In this document: positions 1 through 5,968 of the stretch, piece by piece
How the letters are laid out: every line of letters starts with the position of its first letter
Position numbering within the stretch: position 1 is the first letter of the stretch
Source: Robiginitomaculum sp.
Lineage (GTDB): Bacteria > Pseudomonadota > Alphaproteobacteria > Caulobacterales > Maricaulaceae
Length of the DNA stretch: 6,375 bases
NCBI GenBank assembly: GCA_026993275.1
Contig: JALWUB010000219.1
Span: 1-6,375, forward strand
Reading direction: 5' to 3'
The notes under the pieces: model-generated
Told to the model about the DNA's origin: nothing
Seen by the model: the letters and a program-made list of their open reading frames with translations, nothing else
Database searches by the model: none
Program-made: the position numbers and the translations under genes

Positions 1-60
1 CACATTGCCGAGGAAAAGGCCGCCGAGCGCAAGGCCCTTGGCCTTGATGCCGCGCAATAG
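1..60 (+). CDS. 3' end of a probable HdrC-like subunit (sHdrC2), partial
   Basis: Only the last 19 codons are present, reading HIAEEKAAERKALGLDAAQ and ending in TAG at 58-60. The frame is open to the window edge. This stub carries no diagnostic motif. The assignment rests on context: the next gene, 11 bp downstream, is an HdrB-type subunit, and in sHdr clusters the small [4Fe-4S] ferredoxin-like HdrC subunit directly precedes HdrB (order C1-B1-A-hyp-C2-B2). HdrC would feed electrons between the HdrB noncubane clusters and the HdrA flavin. The charged, Ala/Glu/Lys-rich helical tail is compatible with an HdrC C terminus but not specific for it. An upstream gene ending here is certain; the HdrC identity is inference. 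Confidence 0.5.
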   Translation, partial: HIAEEKAAERKALGLDAAQ

Positions 61-71
61 AGGAAAGTCCA

Positions 72-1007
72 ATGAGCGAACGCAAGGAAAAATACAAACG
101 GGTCGCCTATTACCATGGCTGCGCCCTAGAAGGCTCAGGCCAGCCCTACAACACCTCGACCCGGGCGATTGGCAAGAAACTGGGCCTGGAACTGGTGGAC
201 ATCAAGAACTGGAATTGCTGCGGCGCCATGGAGGTCAAGAATATCGACCCGGAAGTGCAGACCTATCTGTCATCGCGGGTGATGTCGCTGGCGCACAACA
301 AGATGGGCCAGGACGTGGTCATGGCGCCCTGCAATGGCTGTTACCACAATCTCAAGAAGGCCGAATACGACATCGTCCACAATGAAAAATCCCGCGAAGT
401 GGTCGAAAAAATTTCCGCCAAGGCCGACCACCCGGCCTATCAGGCAGGCCAGGTCGAAACCATCCATGCCCTGGACTGGATCAAGTTCGGCTATGGCGAG
501 GAAGAACTGAAGGCAAAGATCAAGGGCGGGCTGAAGGGCCTGAAGGTCGCCAATTATTATGGCTGCATGTATACCCGCCCGCGCCATATTTTCCCGGAAA
601 AGGACAAGGGCGGCGATTCGGAAAGCACCTACCGGCCCCATTACATGGATGATCTGCTGGCCATTGCCGGGGCGGTCAATGTGGACTTTCCGCTCAAGAC
701 CGCCTGTTGCGGCGGCGCCCACACGCTGTCTGACAGCGACACATCGACCAAGCTGGTGCTGAACATCCTGCAGGCCGCCGAGGCGGCGGGCGCCGAGGTC
801 ATCGCCACGGAATGCCCGACCTGTCACAGCGGCCTGGAAATGCACCAGATCCGGGCGCTGAAACGCCTGTCGACGCACACCAATGTCAAGATCGTCTATT
901 TCACCCAATTGCTGGGCCTGGCGCTGGGCCTGAGCCCGCGAAAAGTGGGCATTCAGGAAAACATTTCCGACTCCATCCCCCTGTTCAAGGCCAAGAAGAT
1001 CGCATGA
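72..1007 (+). CDS. shdrB2: Heterodisulfide reductase-like subunit B (sHdrB2), two CCG domains
   Basis: A 311-residue cytoplasmic iron-sulfur protein of the HdrB family. Two complete CCG motifs are visible. The first is C17, C49-C50-G51 and C87-x-x-C90 (CNGC). The second is C165, C212-C213-G214 and C248-x-x-C251 (CPTC). In HdrB proteins such motifs hold noncubane [4Fe-4S] clusters that act on disulfide or thiol substrates. GCMYTRPR after C165 resembles the typical HdrB GCxxxRP motif. The ATG at 72 is preceded by AGGAAAG (61-67), and length is normal for HdrB. The lbpA gene downstream points to the sulfur-oxidising sHdr complex rather than a methanogen-type or lactate-oxidising CCG protein. In that system the complex is thought to oxidise carrier-bound sulfane sulfur in the cytoplasm. 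The B2 rather than B1 label is inferred from its position next to lbpA. The stop overlaps the next start (ATGA, 1004-1007), so the two are probably translationally coupled. Confidence 0.88.
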   Translation: MSERKEKYKRVAYYHGCALEGSGQPYNTSTRAIGKKLGLELVDIKNWNCCGAMEVKNIDPEVQTYLSSRVMSLAHNKMGQDVVMAPCNGCYHNLKKAEYDIVHNEKSREVVEKISAKADHPAYQAGQVETIHALDWIKFGYGEEELKAKIKGGLKGLKVANYYGCMYTRPRHIFPEKDKGGDSESTYRPHYMDDLLAIAGAVNVDFPLKTACCGGAHTLSDSDTSTKLVLNILQAAEAAGAEVIATECPTCHSGLEMHQIRALKRLSTHTNVKIVYFTQLLGLALGLSPRKVGIQENISDSIPLFKAKKIA

Positions 1008-1426
1008 GGAGCATCGCCGATATCGGCAAGGCGCTGGATGCGCCCCTGCCCGCCAACGACCCGGTGGCGGCGGCGCGCTTTCTGCTGGGCACGGGCGAAG
1101 AGACTCTCGAGCACTGGCTGCTGGCCCACGGGCAAACGCCCACCGATGCCCTGAAAGAGGGCTTTCGCATCCTGGCCCTGCACCGCCAGGGCGCCAAGGG
1201 TGACCCCAGCTTCAATGCCTGCCGCGAAACCGCGCGCGAACTGGTCTATCACTACAACCTCATCCGTCTTGAGCCGGAGCACGAGGAGACACAGCAGCGC
1301 CTGGAGATGATGCGCATGGTGGCGCGGCATCTCTATCTGTTCATCAGCGGCAAAATGGAAGTGTCGGGCCTGGGAGAGTTCTGTTGCTCTTCAAAACCGA
1401 TCCGGTTAAAGTCCCGGCAAGCCTGA
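1004..1426 (+). CDS. Conserved-type hypothetical protein of sHdr operon with C-terminal Cys-Cys motif
   Basis: A 140-residue soluble protein of unknown function; I recognise no catalytic domain. The ATG at 1004 overlaps the hdrB2 stop by 4 bp, which favours this start over the longer in-frame ORF beginning inside hdrB2. There is no signal peptide or membrane segment. Residues 20-115 look largely helical. Cysteines are C73 (FNACRETARE) and the adjacent pair C127-C128 in EFCCSSKPIR near the C terminus. The pair suggests metal or thiol chemistry, or docking to an iron-sulfur subunit. Characterised sHdr operons contain one conserved hypothetical gene, usually between hdrA and hdrC2. This gene could be that protein in a different position, or an additional one; the sequence alone does not decide. 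It lies 19 bp upstream of lbpA on the same strand, so membership of the operon is well supported while the function is not. Confidence 0.82.
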   Translation: MRSIADIGKALDAPLPANDPVAAARFLLGTGEETLEHWLLAHGQTPTDALKEGFRILALHRQGAKGDPSFNACRETARELVYHYNLIRLEPEHEETQQRLEMMRMVARHLYLFISGKMEVSGLGEFCCSSKPIRLKSRQA

Positions 1427-1428
1427 TC

Positions 1429-1436
1429 AGGAAAGG
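1429..1436 (+). promoter_or_regulatory. Ribosome-binding site of lbpA
   Basis: AGGAAAGG lies 9 bases before the ATG at 1446, in the 19-base gap behind the preceding gene. It gives lbpA its own strong initiation site, unlike the ATGA-coupled gene before it. This fits a need for more carrier protein than enzyme, which is inference. Confidence 0.65.
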
Positions 1437-1445
1437 ATTCTCACC

Positions 1446-1883
1446 ATGCCAGACGTTCGCGGTTGCCATTTCCCCGAAGATCTTCTCTATGATGTGCCCA
1501 ATCACATCTGGGTCAAGGATGAAGGCGGCGGCAAGATCAAGCTCGGCATGACCTCGGTGGCCACCGCCATGGCCGGGCAACTGGTGGCCTTCACGCCCAA
1601 GAAGGTTGGCCGCAAGGTCAAGCCCGGGCGCTCGGTGGCAACCGTCGAATCCGGCAAATGGGTCGGCCCGGCCAAGTCGCTGGCGGGCGGGGAAGTCATT
1701 GCCGTCAATGACGAACTGGTCAAACAGCCGGACCTGGCCAACAAGGATCCTTACGCCTACTGGATGGTCGAACTGCAGGCCGACGATTGGGACAATGTGA
1801 AGAAGGAATACACGCCGGGGACGGAAGTCGCCGGTCCCTACGAGGCCAAGATGGAAGAAGACGGCTTCGCCGGGTGTGAATAG
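1446..1883 (+). CDS. lbpA: Lipoate-binding protein LbpA (GcvH-like) of the sHdr system
   Basis: A 145-residue protein of the GcvH/lipoyl-carrier fold. The hammerhead-like core covers roughly residues 20-110: HIWVKDEGGGKIKLGMTSVA, then TVESGKWVGPAKSLAGGEV, then the NDELVKQPDLANKDPYAYW segment, which matches the GcvH NxxLxxxPxLxNxxPYxxGW pattern. The predicted lipoylated residue is K71 in ESGKWVGP, the position of the ESVKAASD lysine in GcvH. The ATG at 1446 has AGGAAAGG at 1429-1436, a good ribosome-binding site. No gcvT or gcvP is present and the gene follows hdrB2. This is the arrangement known for LbpA, a lipoylated partner essential for sHdr-dependent sulfur oxidation and distinct from glycine-cleavage GcvH. 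It also carries C7 and a near-terminal C144, which I would not expect in ordinary GcvH. It is the last gene of the operon. Confidence 0.88.
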   Translation: MPDVRGCHFPEDLLYDVPNHIWVKDEGGGKIKLGMTSVATAMAGQLVAFTPKKVGRKVKPGRSVATVESGKWVGPAKSLAGGEVIAVNDELVKQPDLANKDPYAYWMVELQADDWDNVKKEYTPGTEVAGPYEAKMEEDGFAGCE

Positions 1884-1887
1884 CGCC

Positions 1888-3069
1888 CTACCCGCCGATT
1901 CTGCCAATTGAGACCTTTGCCGGCTTCTTGCTTTTCGGCGCGGGCTTGGCCTTGTCGTGGCAATAGATCCTGTATGGCTCTTTCTGCGAGACTATGTTCT
2001 TGCCTGATTGCAGGATTTCCACAGCGGCCCAGCCGGTATGATCCGGCCCGGCCTTGCCGGACTTGAGCTTCAGGCCCGGTGCCTTGGGCTTGCCCAGCAT
2101 GACATTGTAGACGGGCAAGGTCTGCGTTCCCTTCTTGAGCTGTTTTTCCTTGACCGGGCCTGTCCAGCCGCTGCCGAAATAGCGATAGCGCACCGTCATG
2201 GACCGGGGCGCCAGAACTTGCGCGGACAGCCGCACCTGGACGGGGCATTTGTGGTAATAGATGTCCGTCGTCTGTTTGCCGCCAAACAGGGTGCTCACCG
2301 GGTTCATCTTGACCTTGACCGGCATGACCCGGGGCTTGGGCCCCGCGGGCGGCGTCTTGCCATGGCGCGCGGCGGGTTTGCACACGATATAGGCTGGCGC
2401 CTTGGCACTGGCCTTGAGCGTGTTCATTTTCGGCTTTTTCCTGGCCAGCTTGAGCAGCAACTGGCCCGGCGTTGCGGCCCAAAGCGTGGTGCACTGCGCC
2501 CGGGCGCTGGCCGTGATGGCGTCATTGACCTTGAGCACGAAGCCATAACGCAGAACATCTTCGCGGCTCTTGCCGCTCTGTTCTGCCCGTGCGGCCAGTT
2601 CCGAATTGCACGCCGCAACAGGATCAACACCAATATCGAGACTGCCGAGTTTCTGTTCAACCGCAACGGAGCGCGGCGCGAACCCGCGCACGAGCACACC
2701 GGCTTTGCCAAGATCGGCAATGTCATAGACCGTGGCCTTGCTGCCATTGGCCGTGACCCAGCTTCTGACCATGGTCTGCCCCAAGGGGCACACGCCCTCG
2801 ACCTTCCAGAACTCCCGGGTCGTCCCCAGAAGATCAGATATGCCGGCATAGTGGCCATCCTGTTCGTAAACCTTGATCGTTGCCGCGCTGCCGGGGATGG
2901 GTGCCAGATCCCGGCCGTTGAAGGATTTCATTTTTGGCGGAATGGGCTTTACGTGCAGCCCGGCTTTCTTGACCTTGGCGCCTGCGACCGAGGGCGCAGC
3001 CAGAAATGAGGCGGCAAGCCCTGCCCGTACAAGATGATTCAATGTGCGTGAGTGGTGCCCTGTCAACAT
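1888..3069 (-). CDS. Exported cysteine-containing protein of unknown function
   Basis: A 393-residue protein I cannot assign to a known family. The chosen start (ATG 3067-3069) has GGGGG seven bases upstream. An in-frame ATG two codons earlier (3073-3075) is the alternative, and a GTG at 3130-3132 is unlikely. Residues 1-31 form a signal peptide: basic/His n-region, hydrophobic GLAASFLAAPSV, likely cleavage after AGA at 29-31. The mature protein has six cysteines (94, 154, 193, 230, 275, 370), an even number compatible with disulfides in the periplasm. Residues about 272-372 look like a beta-rich domain bounded by C275 (HKCPVQVRL) and C370 (YRIYCHDK), with YRYFGSGW and HTGWAAVEIL inside; an Ig-like sandwich is my guess. 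Lys/Pro-rich linkers lie at about 205-256 and 372-393, making the protein basic. It converges on lbpA with only 4 bp between stops and appears monocistronic. A role in the neighbouring sulfur or molybdenum pathways is unproven. Confidence 0.8.
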   Translation of the reverse strand: MLTGHHSRTLNHLVRAGLAASFLAAPSVAGAKVKKAGLHVKPIPPKMKSFNGRDLAPIPGSAATIKVYEQDGHYAGISDLLGTTREFWKVEGVCPLGQTMVRSWVTANGSKATVYDIADLGKAGVLVRGFAPRSVAVEQKLGSLDIGVDPVAACNSELAARAEQSGKSREDVLRYGFVLKVNDAITASARAQCTTLWAATPGQLLLKLARKKPKMNTLKASAKAPAYIVCKPAARHGKTPPAGPKPRVMPVKVKMNPVSTLFGGKQTTDIYYHKCPVQVRLSAQVLAPRSMTVRYRYFGSGWTGPVKEKQLKKGTQTLPVYNVMLGKPKAPGLKLKSGKAGPDHTGWAAVEILQSGKNIVSQKEPYRIYCHDKAKPAPKSKKPAKVSIGRIGG

Positions 3070-3076
3070 TATCATA

Positions 3077-3081
3077 CCCCC
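3077..3081 (-). promoter_or_regulatory. Ribosome-binding site deciding the start of the exported protein
   Basis: On the minus strand a GGGGG run lies seven bases before the ATG at 3067-3069 but only one base before the ATG at 3073-3075. The spacing supports the downstream start and so a 393-residue precursor with a short, standard signal-peptide n-region. Confidence 0.55.
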
Positions 3082-3140
3082 ATAAGATTTTGTCTTGCCC
3101 TGCAGGATACAGGAATGTGCTCTTTTAGTCACCTTTGATT

Positions 3141-3163
3141 GAAAACCGCTTGAATGGCCGGTT
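3141..3163 (-). terminator. Weak candidate terminator downstream of modC
   Basis: On the minus strand, about 30 bases after the modC stop, AACCG pairs with CGGTT across a 10-base loop (+ strand arms 3144-3148 and 3159-3163), and TTTTC overlaps the end of the second arm. The stem is only 5 bp and the T-run is short, so this is at best a weak intrinsic terminator. It lies in the only sizeable non-coding gap of the window (3070-3193), which must also contain the promoter of the exported-protein gene. I could not identify convincing -35/-10 boxes there. Confidence 0.22.
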
Positions 3164-3193
3164 CATCCTGCATTCATGATGGCAGACCGCCTC

Positions 3194-4270
3194 TTATGCT
3201 TTCCCATTGCCAAGAGCACTCGCCTTGATCAGCGCATGAACCCGGTCTCCGGCAGCCAGTTTCATCGCGCTGGCGGAATGGCTTGTAATGCGCGCCAGCA
3301 GCGGTGCGCCATGCAAGTCCAGCACAACATGCACCAGCCCCGGCCCGGGCGCCCCCGGCATGTCACCGCACAGGAGCTTTCTTACCGTCACGGGCACCGC
3401 GTTCACGATCGAGCTTGCCACGTCCTGGCGGCTCAGGCTCACATCACTGGCGCGCAGGCGCAGGCGCACCTGGCGGCCCCTGGGCATGGCCCTGCCAGGC
3501 ACCAGCAGGCACACGCCTGCCACCTCCAGCCGGTTCAGCATGTCTGCCTTGCCGTGGCCCATGGCCGTGGCGGTGAGCACCACGCAGGCATCGGCGCGGG
3601 CCGCAAAGGGCAGGCGTTCGTCCAGCAACAGGGTGTTCAGCGGCCCCTGCGCAACCACCGCACCGCCTTGCATGTAGAGCATGAAATCGGCCAGTTGCGT
3701 CAGGGTGTCGAAGTCATGGCTGACAAACAGCACGGGCAGTTTCCGCACGGTGCACATCTCTTGCAAGAGCGCCAGCATGCGGTGGCGCGCTTCCAGGTCC
3801 AGCGCCAGGAACGGTTCGTCGAGCGCCAGCAGCCGCGGATTGGACAACAGCGCCCGGGCCAGGATCAGTCTCTGTTTCTGCCCCCCCGACAGCGTTCCGG
3901 CCGTTTGCGCCATTCGGCCAGCCAGGCCAAAGCGCGCGGCAATCTCTTCCACCGCCGGGCCGCCCGGTGCGCCATGGCGCTGTGCAAATGCCAGATTGGC
4001 GCGCACGCTGAGCGGCGCAAACACGTCATCATGCTGGCTGATCCAGGCTATGCGCCGCCGGTGCGCCGGCACGAACACGCCTTCACCCTGCACCACATGA
4101 CCGGCAATCTCGGCCTCGCCTTGCGCCCGCTCCAGCCCGGCAATGGCGCGCAACAGACTGCTTTTGCCCGCACCGGACGGCCCGGCAATCACGGTCATGC
4201 CCGTATCGGGCCAGTCTGCCCTGGCCTTCAGGGCAAAACTGCCCTTGCGCAAGACAAGATGCGCTTTCAT
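3194..4270 (-). CDS. modC: Molybdate ABC transporter ATP-binding protein ModC
   Basis: A 358-residue ABC ATPase, normal for ModC, that powers molybdate import from the cytoplasmic face of the membrane. Visible motifs are Walker A GPSGAGKSS (30-38), Q-loop Q79 in WISQHDD, signature LSGGQKQR (127-134), Walker B LLALDEPF (147-154) with catalytic E152, and H-loop H185 in FVSHD. The region about 285-352, following the ModC-typical RASDVSLSRQ at 273-282, matches the C-terminal TOBE/Mop domain that binds molybdate and lets intracellular molybdate inhibit transport in some ModBC systems. The ATG overlaps the modB stop by 4 bp. No clear Shine-Dalgarno site precedes it, so translation probably depends on coupling. 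It is the last gene of the operon (TAA at 3194-3196). Identity is secure from the combination of TOBE domain and modAB neighbours. Confidence 0.95.
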   Translation of the reverse strand: MKAHLVLRKGSFALKARADWPDTGMTVIAGPSGAGKSSLLRAIAGLERAQGEAEIAGHVVQGEGVFVPAHRRRIAWISQHDDVFAPLSVRANLAFAQRHGAPGGPAVEEIAARFGLAGRMAQTAGTLSGGQKQRLILARALLSNPRLLALDEPFLALDLEARHRMLALLQEMCTVRKLPVLFVSHDFDTLTQLADFMLYMQGGAVVAQGPLNTLLLDERLPFAARADACVVLTATAMGHGKADMLNRLEVAGVCLLVPGRAMPRGRQVRLRLRASDVSLSRQDVASSIVNAVPVTVRKLLCGDMPGAPGPGLVHVVLDLHGAPLLARITSHSASAMKLAAGDRVHALIKASALGNGKA

Positions 4271-4920
4271 GACTGCGCCCCGGGGCGGTTGAGCCAGGAG
4301 AAGAACAACAGAATCAGGAAGGCCGTGCCAACAAGGATGGCCGACATCAGATGCGCGGTGGCAAAGTCCAGCCGTTCCACCGCATCAAAGACGGCGATGG
4401 AAGCCACCCGCGTGCGCCCGGCAATGTCGCCGCCAATCATCAGCACCACGCCAAACTCGCCAAGGGTATGGGCAAAGCCCAGCACGGCAGCGCTCGCCAT
4501 GCCGCGCCTGGCCAGCGGAATCGCCAGAGCGGCAAAGCGCGCCCAGGGCCCGGCACCGAGGCTGGCGGCGCTGTCCAGCAGGCTTTGCGGAATCGCCTCA
4601 AAGGCGCCTTGCACCGGGCGCAGCACAAAGGGCAGGGAAAACACCACCGAGCCCGCCACCAGGCCCCAGAAGGAAAACACCAGATGCAGCGGCGCCAACG
4701 GCCCCTTTGGCCCCAGCAGCAACAGAAGATAAAAGCCCAGCACCGTCGGCGGCAGCACCAGCGGCAGGGTCAGGATGGCTTCGGCAAAGACCCGCCACGG
4801 GCTGCGCCAGCGCGCCAGGGCCCAGCCCAGCGGCACGCAGGCAAGAAGCAGGATCAGTGTCGTCACGCTGGCCAGTTTCAGGCTCAGCCATAGCGGTGTG
4901 AGGACCTCTGCCATCTTCAT
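4267..4920 (-). CDS. modB: Molybdate ABC transporter permease ModB
   Basis: A 217-residue inner-membrane permease of the BPD_transp_1 family; the length is typical for ModB. Hydrophobic segments are seen at roughly 10-36, 44-70, 80-100, 128-150 and 190-210. The cytoplasmic EAA loop that contacts ModC is recognisable at about 113-140 (DSAASLGAGPWARFAALAIP). The stretch HTLGEFGVVLMIGGDIAGRT (151-170), followed by RVASIAVFDAVE, matches the ModB hallmark of LGEFG plus a GxIxGRT-type motif ending in a VE. The start ATG overlaps the modA stop (ATGA, 4917-4920) with no obvious ribosome-binding site, indicating coupled translation. It forms the transmembrane channel of ModA-B2-C2. Confidence 0.95.
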   Translation of the reverse strand: MKMAEVLTPLWLSLKLASVTTLILLLACVPLGWALARWRSPWRVFAEAILTLPLVLPPTVLGFYLLLLLGPKGPLAPLHLVFSFWGLVAGSVVFSLPFVLRPVQGAFEAIPQSLLDSAASLGAGPWARFAALAIPLARRGMASAAVLGFAHTLGEFGVVLMIGGDIAGRTRVASIAVFDAVERLDFATAHLMSAILVGTAFLILLFFSWLNRPGAQS

Positions 4921-5639
4921 GGCCGCTGATACCCGGCCTGGTGCAAGACAGGGTCCAGCGCCCTGCCCTGCAGCACATCCATCAGACAGCGGGCGGCCGG
5001 GCGCGCATTCAGCAGCAGGGCCCGGGTGGGCACCTGCTTATACCAGTCCGCTGGAATGGCGCGCCATTGTGCCGGGTCCGCCCCGGCGGCGCGCACCAGT
5101 GACAATGGCGCCAGCGCCGCTTGCGCCGCACCGCTGGCCGCAAGGGAAAAGGCCTGCGCCGCGCTTTGCCCATAGACCCGGCGCGCCGGGCCGGGCCAGC
5201 CTGGACGCCCGGCCATGTGCACCAGTGCCTGCTTGGCCGCGGCGCCATAGGGCGCCACCCTGGGGCGCGCCAGCGCCAGCACGTCCCAGTGCCGCGCAAT
5301 CCCTGCCGGTGCATAGAGCACAAGCGGGCTCTGGCCGATGGACGCGCTGGCGTGCACCCGCCGGGCCCGCGCCAGGCGTTCTGGCACGTCCTCTCCTGCG
5401 GCAATGAGCACATCATAAGGCGCGCCATGGAGAACCTGCACGGCGAGACTGCCGCTGGAGCCGGAACTGAACTGCAAGGGCACGCCGCATTCATGCTGGA
5501 CGAGCGCGCCGATCTGTTCGGCAACCGGGCGGAAGCTGGAGGCCGCCGCCAGGCGCAAGGGCTGCACGGCCGCATCCTTGCGGCCGCAGCCGCCAAGGAT
5601 GGCGGCACCTGCCAGCAGCAGCGCCAGGCAGACCTTCAT
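4917..5639 (-). CDS. modA: Molybdate-binding lipoprotein ModA, divergent
   Basis: A 240-residue periplasmic substrate-binding protein. A lipoprotein signal ends in a lipobox LGGC (C18), so the mature protein is probably membrane-anchored; Gly before Cys at the two preceding positions is slightly unusual. ModA-type motifs are LRLAAASSFRPVAEQIG (28-44), which supplies Ser ligands, and SSGSSGSLAVQVLHGAPYDV (58-77), matching the family's SSGxLxxQIxxGAPxDV block. GQSPLVLYAPAG (102-113) fits the hinge strand. Near the C terminus VPTRALLLNARP (203-214) stands where family members usually have an Arg/Glu-Tyr-Pro-Ala motif with a ligand Tyr, and no Tyr is seen at that point; Y200 lies just before it. 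The substrate is most likely molybdate given modBC, mobA and the motifs; tungstate cannot be excluded. Both ends overlap their neighbours by ATGA. Confidence 0.88.
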   Translation of the reverse strand: MKVCLALLLAGAAILGGCGRKDAAVQPLRLAAASSFRPVAEQIGALVQHECGVPLQFSSGSSGSLAVQVLHGAPYDVLIAAGEDVPERLARARRVHASASIGQSPLVLYAPAGIARHWDVLALARPRVAPYGAAAKQALVHMAGRPGWPGPARRVYGQSAAQAFSLAASGAAQAALAPLSLVRAAGADPAQWRAIPADWYKQVPTRALLLNARPAARCLMDVLQGRALDPVLHQAGYQRP

Positions 5640-5968
5640 GCCGTCGCCTTGCCCGGGCGGAAATCCTTGACATTGACCTCGATGACAAAGTCACCCTGGT
5701 CAAACTGCCCCCTGATGCCGTCTTTCAGCGGCTCCGTGGCCAGTTTTTGCGCGTCCTCCGGGCTGATGTAAAAGACAAAATTCGCCGCCATGGGATCAAA
5801 GGAGAACTGCGGCGCCGCCAGCCCCTCCGCCGTGCCAATGGCCAGAGTATAGCTTGCGCCGCCAGGCAGCTTGACGGTTTCGCTGATCGCCCCTTCCGCC
5901 GCCAGGGTCTGCGCTTCCGCACGGCTCAGGCGGCAGGACACCAGCCCCAGTTCCAGCTTGATTTTCAT
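5636..5968 (-). CDS. DUF7009-like small protein in molybdenum operon
   Basis: A 110-residue soluble protein of unknown function. The ATG at 5966-5968 is chosen because it overlaps the mobA stop (ATGA) and has GGGAGG seven bases upstream; an in-frame ATG at 5990-5992 has neither. The pattern MKIKLELGLVSCRLSRAEAQ at the N terminus, then an EGAISETVKLPGG segment and a C-terminal VIEVNVKDFRP, resembles my recollection of DUF7009 proteins (MK-I-…-IRLRL(T/S)xxEV, then FPGG, then VEKDF). That match is from memory, not a search. No signal peptide, membrane segment or metal motif is seen, and there is a single Cys (C12). The predicted fold is mixed strand/helix. Position between mobA and modA, coupled at both ends, argues for a role in molybdenum cofactor synthesis or delivery, or in a molybdoenzyme encoded just upstream. 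No biochemical function is claimed. Confidence 0.82.
   Translation of the reverse strand: MKIKLELGLVSCRLSRAEAQTLAAEGAISETVKLPGGASYTLAIGTAEGLAAPQFSFDPMAANFVFYISPEDAQKLATEPLKDGIRGQFDQGDFVIEVNVKDFRPGKATA

Noticed and set aside
270..908. Minus-strand open frame of 212 codons within hdrB2
   Set aside because: It is the antisense shadow of a gene with two complete CCG motifs.
812..1003. N-terminal extension of the Cys-Cys protein into hdrB2
   Set aside because: The longer frame would overlap hdrB2 by almost 200 bases. The ATG at 1004 in the ATGA overlap is the natural start.
1344..1907. Minus-strand open frame of 187 codons across lbpA
   Set aside because: It is antisense to lbpA and the end of the gene before it, and has no motif.
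2008..3009. Plus-strand open frame of 333 codons
   Set aside because: It is antisense to the exported protein. The minus-strand frame has a signal peptide, a ribosome-binding site and protein-like composition; this one has none of these.
3099..3106. CCTGCAGG palindrome as an operator
   Set aside because: It is a short 8-base palindrome with no second copy or recognisable regulator consensus; chance is sufficient explanation in GC-rich DNA.
3070..3132. Longer start (GTG at 3130-3132) for the exported protein
   Set aside because: It would put 21 mostly polar residues before the signal peptide and has no properly spaced ribosome-binding site; GGGGG at 3077-3081 favours 3069.
3070..3193. Molybdate riboswitch or ModE site in the gap after modC
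   Set aside because: The gap is downstream of the mod operon, not upstream. I see no Moco-riboswitch-like fold and no ModE-type inverted repeat; the operon's promoter is outside the window.
3176..4732. Plus-strand open frame of 518 codons
   Set aside because: It lies antisense to modC and modB, whose motifs are unmistakable. Its translation is rich in Arg, His, Gln and Pro with no domain, as expected of a GC-rich shadow frame.
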